Under the pieces are notes generated by a model, which was not told the DNA's origin, did not search any database, and saw only the letters and a list, made by a program, of their open reading frames with translations. A stretch of 20,254 nt of DNA from Phycisphaerae bacterium (lineage in GTDB: Bacteria; Planctomycetota; Phycisphaerae; Phycisphaerales; SM1A02), in assembly GCA_002591705.1 (NCBI GenBank), contig PAAB01000073.1, forward strand, positions 1 to 20,254, given 5' to 3'. The position numbers and the translations under genes were made by a program. The first letter of the stretch is position 1. Each line of letters opens with the position of its first letter. Shown one piece after another: positions 15,405 through 20,254 of this stretch.

Positions 15405-16912
15405 TTCAAAAGACTTTGTGCGTATTGAATAACTTCCGCCTTATTAACTATTTTTTGATTACCAACATATTTTATATTTATAGCCCCAACTACACACCCT
15501 ATGAAACCAATTAAATCCATTGGGATATTTAATTTTGCTAGAGGTGAAGTAATACCATAAAATGCGTCTCCAGCACCTAGCGAATCCAAAGCATCTGTCG
15601 TGAAAGCCGGAGTTTCAAATATTTCTCCATTTTTTTCAATTGTTGTACAACCGTTATAACCTTGCGTAACCGCGAGCTTATATATAGTATTATTATTCAT
15701 TATGTTACTAATCATTATATGTGATTTTTCATATTTAGTCTTATTAACTAAGCACAACTCATCTTTGTTAATACAACCATAATCTACTCTGGGATATTTA
15801 TCAATTGTGTTGTATCCTTTGTTCTCTGTATTTATTTGGGTGTTTACGCATAAGTAATTTGAGTATTTTGTTAGAGTTTCAATAAAAGACTGGTTTATCA
15901 TTCCATGGCCAAAATCAACTACTATTACCAAATCGTATTTCGGTAATATTTTTTTTAATTTACTATTGATCTTTTGAGTCGTTTTGTTGTCTAACTCTCT
16001 ATCATTCATATGACTCACTTTAAATAGATTTCTATAACCTACATTTTCTTCTACATACCTTTTTTTAAGTGAGGTAGGAGAGTCTTTTTTTTCAAAAAGA
16101 ATTTGATTTATATTTTTATTCAGATTTTTATTTATAAAAGATTTTTGTTGTTCTCGATCACCAATCAAAGTCAACAAATCAACTTCATTAACAAATGAAC
16201 TAACATGATTTGAAATAATTCCAGAGCCTCCAATGTATTTCTCACTATAATCAACCATAAATTCTGCAATTGACTCTCGCCTCATTTTACCTAAATGGTT
16301 TCCAAAATAATATTCATCTATAATCAAATCTCCTATCACTAAAACTTTATATTTAGAAGTATTATTAATGTAATTTATTATCCCATCTATGGTATACTTA
16401 TTTTTAAGCTTTTCTAGATATTTAACAACATGTGGTTCATATGATATTTTATTAATTATATTTGATGACTCAAATTTAGCCTCGTTCGTAAATTCAACTA
16501 CACCGCCACTTGATATCACTGCTTCATACTCTTTTTTGAATCTGTTATCGTTATTATGTTTATACTCAATATCTTTTACATAGATATCTGGTTTTAATAC
16601 TTTTATAAGATCGACTGCAGTTGGATTATTATTTACCAATACATAATTTACAATTTCAAGAGCAGCTAACGCTTGAGCACGTAAATCAGAAGTAAAAATT
16701 GGTCTATCTGGACCTTTATTTACATAAGTGTCAGCTGTTAAGGATACAATTAGTATATCGCCAAAACTTTTAGATTTTTCTAAATATTTAATATGTCCGA
16801 TGTGTAATAAATCAAATACCCCATGGCATAAAATTATTTTTTTTCTGCCTTCACGAAAGTTAACAATCAAATTATTTAATTTTTTTTCGCTTATAATCTT
16901 ATTACTAGTCAT
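15401..16912 (-). CDS. HldE2-like cytidylyltransferase fused to a PfkB carbohydrate kinase (inverted HldE domain order)
   Basis: With the ATG start at 16912 the protein has 503 residues. Residues about 26-160 form a cytidylyltransferase-type domain with HGVFDLLHIGH (30-40), whose HxGH is the nucleotide-binding signature, and KGPDRPIFT (66-74). Residues about 189-500 form a ribokinase/PfkB domain with VLVIGDLIIDEYYFG, GGSG (228-231), VDFGHGM (332-338) and DALDSLGAGDAF, whose GAGD (446-449) holds the catalytic Asp. In E. coli HldE the kinase is N-terminal and the nucleotidyltransferase C-terminal; here the order is reversed. By analogy it phosphorylates C1 of a sugar 7-phosphate or similar and then couples it to a nucleotide, but the substrate is not proven. 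A TTG 12 nt upstream (16924) could also start it. ATG is preferred because AGAGGA lies just before it, although the spacing is very short. Confidence 0.85.
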   Translation of the reverse strand: MTSNKIISEKKLNNLIVNFREGRKKIILCHGVFDLLHIGHIKYLEKSKSFGDILIVSLTADTYVNKGPDRPIFTSDLRAQALAALEIVNYVLVNNNPTAVDLIKVLKPDIYVKDIEYKHNNDNRFKKEYEAVISSGGVVEFTNEAKFESSNIINKISYEPHVVKYLEKLKNKYTIDGIINYINNTSKYKVLVIGDLIIDEYYFGNHLGKMRRESIAEFMVDYSEKYIGGSGIISNHVSSFVNEVDLLTLIGDREQQKSFINKNLNKNINQILFEKKDSPTSLKKRYVEENVGYRNLFKVSHMNDRELDNKTTQKINSKLKKILPKYDLVIVVDFGHGMINQSFIETLTKYSNYLCVNTQINTENKGYNTIDKYPRVDYGCINKDELCLVNKTKYEKSHIMISNIMNNNTIYKLAVTQGYNGCTTIEKNGEIFETPAFTTDALDSLGAGDAFYGITSPLAKLNIPMDLIGFIGCVVGAINIKYVGNQKIVNKAEVIQYAQSLLK

Positions 16913-16925
16913 TTCCTCTTTCAAT

Positions 16926-17657
16926 TTATACTAAACACACTTTATTAAAATTATTTATACAATAATTTGGTTTTTCTACATATAATATTTCATCGCGTTT
17001 TTTTCTGATTACATGACATGTTTTAATTTTTTTTCTTATTCCACATTTTATATCATCATTAACTGAATCGCCAAATATAATGGTATTTGTATAATTTAAA
17101 CTTAATTTGTACTTTGTCGAAAGTTCATTTAAAAAATTTACATTAGGCTTTCTTAAACCAATATCCCCAGAAATAAAAATATAATTGAAGTACTTTTTAA
17201 TATAAAATTTTTCAAGTAACATATTTACTAATAAAGAAGAGAAATTATTGGTAGTTGCGATAAGAATTTTTTTTTTCTTTTTGGCATTCTTTAGGAAATC
17301 TATTACATCTGGAAAAATGTCACTTATTTTTAACTCTTCCTTCACATATAAATTTTCTAACTCTCTTATACTTATATTATCTGTCCTTATCTTTAATTTT
17401 TTAAATGAATAATCTATAAAATATCGAAAATCAAATTCTATATCTCTTGATTTTGCTAAATACCTAATTCTATTTCTAATTTCTAACATAGTATCGCAAA
17501 AATAATTTTTATGAATATTGGGATTTACTTTATAATATAATTTTTCAATACCATTTTTTGTATACACCTCAAATTCTTCTTTAATATCGATAATTGTTCC
17601 ACCTAAATCTAATAATAGATATTTCTCGTTTATAAAAATATTACTCATATATTGCAT
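16926..17657 (-). CDS. HAD-superfamily protein (putative phosphatase, atypical motif I)
   Basis: A 243-residue HAD-fold protein. Motif I is LLLDLGGT (14-21) with nucleophile D17, motif II is ILIATTNN (131-138), the motif III Lys is in LRKPN (K170), and motif IV is IIFGDSVNDD (193-202). A helical cap lies between motifs I and II, giving subfamily I layout. The usual acid/base Asp two residues after the nucleophile is Gly (G19), so phosphatase activity is uncertain. Similar DLGGT variants exist among annotated HAD proteins. In a heptose-type pathway a HAD enzyme would remove the C7 phosphate as GmhB does, but GmhB belongs to another HAD branch. Starts at 17657 or 17648 are both possible; the latter gives the 8-nt overlap ATGAGTAA seen at other junctions. 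An A10 tract lies in the coding strand at 17276-17267. Confidence 0.75.
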   Translation of the reverse strand: MQYMSNIFINEKYLLLDLGGTIIDIKEEFEVYTKNGIEKLYYKVNPNIHKNYFCDTMLEIRNRIRYLAKSRDIEFDFRYFIDYSFKKLKIRTDNISIRELENLYVKEELKISDIFPDVIDFLKNAKKKKKILIATTNNFSSLLVNMLLEKFYIKKYFNYIFISGDIGLRKPNVNFLNELSTKYKLSLNYTNTIIFGDSVNDDIKCGIRKKIKTCHVIRKKRDEILYVEKPNYCINNFNKVCLV

Positions 17658-18753
17658 AAAATTTTAATAATTTGTTTATATGCCTGTCTATTTTTAATTT
17701 ATAGTAACTCTTCAAGGATCTTAATCTTAGTTTTGGATATTCTATATTAGATAATATATTTTTAAGTTTGAATAGTTCATTTTTCGATATTGAGACATTG
17801 TTTTTGCAATGATATAGTAGTCTATTTATATATTTAAAATCAGAACTGTTTATTATCGGTATTCCAGCTGAGATATAATCAAATATACGAGAACTTATAC
17901 CATATTGACCAAAATCTTCATGTTCATAACGCTGCGGTAAATTTCCAAAATGTTCGCCTTGATATAGATGGCAACCATAATCAAAATCCTGATATTTATT
18001 TATTAAATTTATTGGTTCTAAAGCATTATGTATTTTAAAATTTTCATTCTCTAATTCTAGGTTTTTATAATCTGAAAACCATTCTGTATGTTCAAGATTA
18101 TTGTGAATAAACGGGAATAAATTTACGTTGAAACCCTGGTGCACCATCTCTTTTAAAATATGGTAGATTCCAGCTGCCGCAAGCTTTGGTGAATGCTTTT
18201 CAATATAAAAATTGCCCGAAAATACTAATTTTATTTCATTTTCTTTCTTATTACTCAAATGTATTTTTCTTTTTATCCCAGCTTGTTCAGGCCAACAAAA
18301 ATCAGGAAAATATAATCTATTTTTATTCAAATTAAAATCATTTAAGTTAGCGCATAAGTGAGATTGAAAATCTCGGAAAATTAACCCGTTCACACTTTTT
18401 AGTAAATACTCTTGACCATTTACAATATTTTCATCTATGTTTAAATTCATTACTTTTTTAAATACATCTTTTGGTTCATATATTATTTTCAATTTTGTAT
18501 TATTTATAATATCCAAACATAATTGATCAAATGCAAATGAATACAAGTGTATAAATTTTACATTGTTTTTATTTAGATAACATATTATGTCATTCGAATT
18601 AGTACAATTAACAAAGTTTAGATTTAAATCCTTAAAATATTGACCCTTTTTAAAATTTTGAAATAAGCAAACGTACTTTACATTTTTCAATTTTAATGCA
18701 AAACAAATTTTAGCCACTCTTTCATTTATTGTATTAGTTACAATATGTATCAT
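17641..18753 (-). CDS. Putative GT-B-fold glycosyltransferase
   Basis: The first gene of the operon encodes 370 residues. The C-terminal half has the look of a GT-B donor domain: LVFSGNFYIEKHSP (177-189) begins it, and QYGISSRIFDYISAGIPIIN (283-302) matches the conserved loop in which K/R-x-x-DY-x-x-AGIP-II precedes the donor-binding helix. The N-terminal half (1-165) has alternating short strands and helices compatible with an acceptor domain, but I recognise no specific family. It has no membrane segment. It probably transfers the sugar made by the operon, or primes the glycan. The retaining GT4 Glu signature is not clear, so the family and mechanism stay open. It starts at ATG 18753 with GTGAG directly adjacent and no normally spaced Shine-Dalgarno site. 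Confidence 0.65.
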   Translation of the reverse strand: MIHIVTNTINERVAKICFALKLKNVKYVCLFQNFKKGQYFKDLNLNFVNCTNSNDIICYLNKNNVKFIHLYSFAFDQLCLDIINNTKLKIIYEPKDVFKKVMNLNIDENIVNGQEYLLKSVNGLIFRDFQSHLCANLNDFNLNKNRLYFPDFCWPEQAGIKRKIHLSNKKENEIKLVFSGNFYIEKHSPKLAAAGIYHILKEMVHQGFNVNLFPFIHNNLEHTEWFSDYKNLELENENFKIHNALEPINLINKYQDFDYGCHLYQGEHFGNLPQRYEHEDFGQYGISSRIFDYISAGIPIINSSDFKYINRLLYHCKNNVSISKNELFKLKNILSNIEYPKLRLRSLKSYYKLKIDRHINKLLKFYAIYE

Positions 18754-19092
18754 CTCACGTTTTAACAGTTATTTCTATTTATTAATTGATTTTATCGGAG
18801 ATGTGATTTTAGGGTAAATCGTATTCATAAAAGAAACTTTTAACCCGTCTTATATCTACTAAATGTTTACAAAAAAACTAATAAAGTAAATTGTAATTAA
18901 AACATTAAGAAATCATCATTTCCATTCACATTTAATATTTTATGGTTCGAGATACAACTCACATTGTCGAAAATTACCTGGGGTGTTTATATTGGCTTAA
19001 GTGTTACTAGCGGATCCTCAAAATCCATATACAACCCAATTAAATATATATCCAATGCCATAATTTGATAAAACTCTTAATATTTATATTTA

Positions 19093-19114
19093 ATAATAAA
19101 TTTTAATTTATTAT
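19093..19114. repeat. AT-only inverted repeat
   Basis: ATAATAAAT-TTTA-ATTTATTAT is a perfect 9-bp inverted repeat with a 4-base loop. As RNA it would be weak because it has no GC pairs. It could mark a protein-binding or easily melted site, or be chance in AT-rich DNA. Confidence 0.35.
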
Positions 19115-19151
19115 GTAATGTGAATTTTAATTATTACGCAGCTATGCCGTT

Positions 19152-19165
19152 GGATTCGCAAATCC
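19152..19165. repeat. GGATTCGCAAATCC repeat, copy 1 (small hairpin)
   Basis: The 14-mer can fold as GGATT-CGCA-AATCC. An identical copy lies 121 bp downstream. The preceding bases also correspond loosely (GCAGCTATGCCGTT here, CACAGCTTCGCATGGT at copy 2). The two copies flank a longer inverted repeat, as in a small mobile or REP-like element, or a pair of regulator sites. Confidence 0.6.
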
Positions 19166-19181
19166 GTTATTATGATATCAG

Positions 19182-19248
19182 AGATTCTCTTCAGTTTGTT
19201 CCAATTTTGTTCATTGTTAGTCTATTTACCATCACTGAATGAGAATCT
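19182..19248. repeat. Long inverted repeat between the two 14-mers
   Basis: AGATTCTCTTCAG at 19182-19194 pairs with CTGAATGAGAATCT at 19235-19248. That gives 13 pairs with one bulged T, closing a 40-base loop. It is centred between the two GGATTCGCAAATCC copies, giving a symmetric arrangement. No coding or terminator U-tract goes with it. Confidence 0.5.
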
Positions 19249-19272
19249 ATTTAGTGCACAGCTTCGCATGGT

Positions 19273-19286
19273 GGATTCGCAAATCC
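19273..19286. repeat. GGATTCGCAAATCC repeat, copy 2 (small hairpin)
   Basis: Identical to the copy at 19152-19165. Because the 14-mer is nearly self-complementary, the two copies can also pair with each other (12 of 14 positions), which would enclose the inverted repeat at 19182-19248. Confidence 0.6.
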
Positions 19287-19297
19287 AATAATATTAA

Positions 19298-19351
19298 CTC
19301 AAAAATGCAGTTCACCATAGTGAAAGCTAATTAAATTAAGCAATTTTTGAG
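19298..19351. repeat. Nested stem-loops upstream of the CLC promoter
   Basis: The outer arms CTCAAAAATGC (19298-19308) and GCAATTTTTGAG (19340-19351) are complementary with one extra A. Inside lies a perfect hairpin TTCAC-CATA-GTGAA (19311-19324). The arrangement could be a folded RNA element or an operator cluster. It lies upstream of the predicted promoter at 19383, so it would not be in that transcript unless another start exists. Confidence 0.4.
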
Positions 19352-19382
19352 CCATACCATAATTAAACATAATGGTGACAAT

Positions 19383-19411
19383 TTGACTCGGTTTTGGTTC
19401 CTTGTTAATAT
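19383..19411 (+). promoter_or_regulatory. Candidate sigma-70-type promoter of the CLC gene
   Basis: TTGACT at 19383-19388 matches five of six bases of the -35 consensus. After a 17-bp spacer, TAATAT at 19406-19411 matches four of six of the -10 consensus. Transcription would start near 19418, about 23 bases before the ATG. A small hairpin TGGTT-CTTTCT-AACCA (19421-19436) would then sit just before the start codon, and there is no Shine-Dalgarno site. Confidence 0.45.
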
Positions 19412-19440
19412 GGCGTTCATTGGTTCTTTCTAACCACAAA

Positions 19441-20254
19441 ATGAAGTACATCCAAAAAATACTGGTTAATGAAGAGGCTTTGCATCTGATTATAGCTGCT
19501 TTTATAGGTGTTTTTGGGGGGGTTGTAAATTTATTGTTCCTTTATTTTGTGGAGTTAATTCAGTGGTTTATTTTTCAAAAAACAGGTGATACTGCGTTTT
19601 TAGCCAAAGATTGCGGTCCATTTTTAAGGGTTTTTGTACCTATCTTGGGCGGAATTCTTTCGGGATTGATTCTACTTTTACATACGCATCTCTCTGGTAA
19701 AAAGAAACTTACAAATGTTTTGGAGGTTATAGCGCTTGGGGATGGGCGTATTGGGATGCGATCGACTTTGGTGAACGCCTGGTCATCATTGATTAGCATT
19801 GGGTCAGGGGCTTCAATTGGCCGAGAAGGGGCAATTACTCAATTAACTGCTGCTTTTGCCTCCAAATGGGGTCAAATGCATGAATGGCAGCCGTATCGGC
19901 TTCGTTTGATGGTAGCTTGTGGTGCAGCATCTGGATTGGCTGCTGCCTATAACGCGCCCATTGCAGGTGCTTTATTCGCTGCCTTGGTTCTGGTTGGCAA
20001 TTTTTCGATGAATTTATTCGCGCCACTGGTGATGTCTTCTGTGGTCGCGACGATGGTATCGCGCTTTTGGTTCGGGATCGACCCTTGGTATGTTTTGCCA
20101 AAAAACCTTCCAGAAACGGTGAGTTTCAGTCAAGCGGCACATTTCTCCCAAATTGGGTGGTTTATCCTGTTGGGCATATTTTCCGGTGTGTGTGGTGCTT
20201 TTTTCCTAAAATCCATTCAGAAAGCGGAAGTGATGTCCGCCAAACGCACTTGGC
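19441..20254 (+). CDS. CLC-family chloride channel/antiporter, N-terminal part (ClcB-like)
   Basis: The first 271 codons are present; the gene continues past the right edge. The start is ATG at 19441 (MKYIQKILVNEEA), after which the first hydrophobic helix begins. Clear CLC signatures are GSGASIGREGAITQ (around residues 121-134), which includes the gating Glu of GREG, and GLAAAYNAPIAGALFAAL (around 164-181). The third residue after the gating Glu is Ala where the ClcA type has GREGP, and the early GSGIP chloride-site loop is replaced by a segment ending VIALGDGR. Both features recall the ClcB-like branch. It is an inner-membrane protein that moves chloride or another anion, possibly in exchange for protons. 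Its base composition is host-like, in contrast to the adjacent sugar operon, to which it has no evident functional link. Confidence 0.9.
   Translation, partial: MKYIQKILVNEEALHLIIAAFIGVFGGVVNLLFLYFVELIQWFIFQKTGDTAFLAKDCGPFLRVFVPILGGILSGLILLLHTHLSGKKKLTNVLEVIALGDGRIGMRSTLVNAWSSLISIGSGASIGREGAITQLTAAFASKWGQMHEWQPYRLRLMVACGAASGLAAAYNAPIAGALFAALVLVGNFSMNLFAPLVMSSVVATMVSRFWFGIDPWYVLPKNLPETVSFSQAAHFSQIGWFILLGIFSGVCGAFFLKSIQKAEVMSAKRTW

Larger units (their letters stand above)
18754..19440. other. AT-rich intergenic region between the divergent sugar operon and CLC gene
   Basis: This 687-bp region lies between two divergently read genes. I find no convincing coding sequence or tRNA in it. Its left half (to about 19130) is very AT-rich and must hold the promoter of the leftward operon, but no -10/-35 pair stands out, and no JUMPstart/ops-like GGCGGTAG is seen. 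Its right half has a higher GC content and holds two copies of GGATTCGCAAATCC, inverted repeats at 19182-19248 and 19298-19351, and a candidate promoter at 19383-19411. It also marks the right edge of the AT-rich island. Confidence 0.8.

Noticed and set aside
18754..18900. Sigma-70 promoter for the leftward operon
   Set aside because: Several TATAAT-like strings exist in this AT-rich DNA, such as TATAAG and TAAAAT on the minus strand, but none has a properly spaced -35 box, so choosing one would be arbitrary.
19093..19114. Terminator at the AT-only inverted repeat
   Set aside because: The stem has no GC pairs and no U-tract specific to either strand, and no gene ends nearby, since both neighbours read away from it.
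19152..19286. CRISPR array
   Set aside because: Only two short copies (14 bases) with a 107-base interval, and no cas genes.
19130..19440. Fluoride riboswitch upstream of the CLC gene
   Set aside because: CLC-F antiporters are often under fluoride riboswitches, but I could not find the conserved crcB-motif segments here, and the predicted promoter would leave too short a leader.
19516..19522. G7 tract in the CLC gene as a phase-variation switch
   Set aside because: Seven G is at the lower limit for slippage, it encodes an ordinary Gly-rich transmembrane stretch, and a transporter is not a typical phase-variable target.
19575..20101. Two minus-strand open frames opposite the CLC gene
   Set aside because: They overlap a plus-strand reading frame with unmistakable CLC motifs; their translations are low-complexity and unlike known proteins.

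Overview
The window looks like one strain-variable surface-sugar locus set into a more GC-balanced host chromosome. It is probably from a Gram-negative-type bacterium. The two flanks (about 1-1600 and 19440-20254) are roughly 45-60% GC by eye. The stretch from about 1740 to 19100 is roughly 25-32% GC. Recognisable Shine-Dalgarno sites are almost absent throughout. An acid-sugar dehydratase-type enolase-superfamily gene with LacI-type palindromes and a ClcB-like CLC gene would fit a Verrucomicrobiota/PVC or Bacteroidota-like host, but that is a guess and not shown by the sequence.

Layout. (1) 1-507, minus: the 5' part of an enolase-superfamily gene (mandelate racemase/muconate lactonizing type), with 12-14 bp palindromes of LacI-operator shape in front of it and inside it. 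(2) 598-620: a textbook intrinsic terminator closing the next operon. (3) 645-18753, minus: fourteen tightly packed genes read as one operon. In transcription order they are: a GT-B-like glycosyltransferase, a HAD-family protein, a cytidylyltransferase-PfkB kinase fusion (domain order reversed relative to HldE), an NAD(P) sugar epimerase/dehydratase, an FAD oxidoreductase of the DAO fold, two SAM methyltransferases, an RmlB/GMD-like SDR, a DegT/StrS sugar aminotransferase, another SDR, an HddC-like sugar-1-phosphate nucleotidyltransferase, an EvaC/TylC3-type sugar C-methyltransferase, a GDP-fucose-synthase-like SDR, an HddA-like GHMP heptose kinase, and a 1333-residue glycosyltransferase with GT2 + GT-B + GT2 + TPR modules. 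(4) 18754-19440: an AT-rich intergenic region with direct and inverted repeats and a candidate promoter. (5) 19441-end, plus: the 5' part of a CLC chloride channel/antiporter gene.

How the genes may work together (inference): kinases (HddA-like and PfkB) and nucleotidyltransferases (HddC-like and HldE2-like) activate one or two sugars, possibly heptoses. Four SDRs, the aminotransferase, the C-methyltransferase, the flavoenzyme and two further methyltransferases decorate them. The two glycosyltransferases at the ends of the operon transfer the product. There is no flippase, polymerase or export gene, and no GmhA-type isomerase, so those functions would have to lie elsewhere.

The clearest anomalies are: a compositional break inside the giant glycosyltransferase gene, suggesting a recombination seam in a coding region; the inverted-order HldE-like fusion; the strict use of 4-nt and 8-nt gene overlaps; a HAD protein lacking the second catalytic Asp and carrying an A10 tract; and a repeat-rich, possibly structured intergenic element at the right-hand edge of the AT-rich island.
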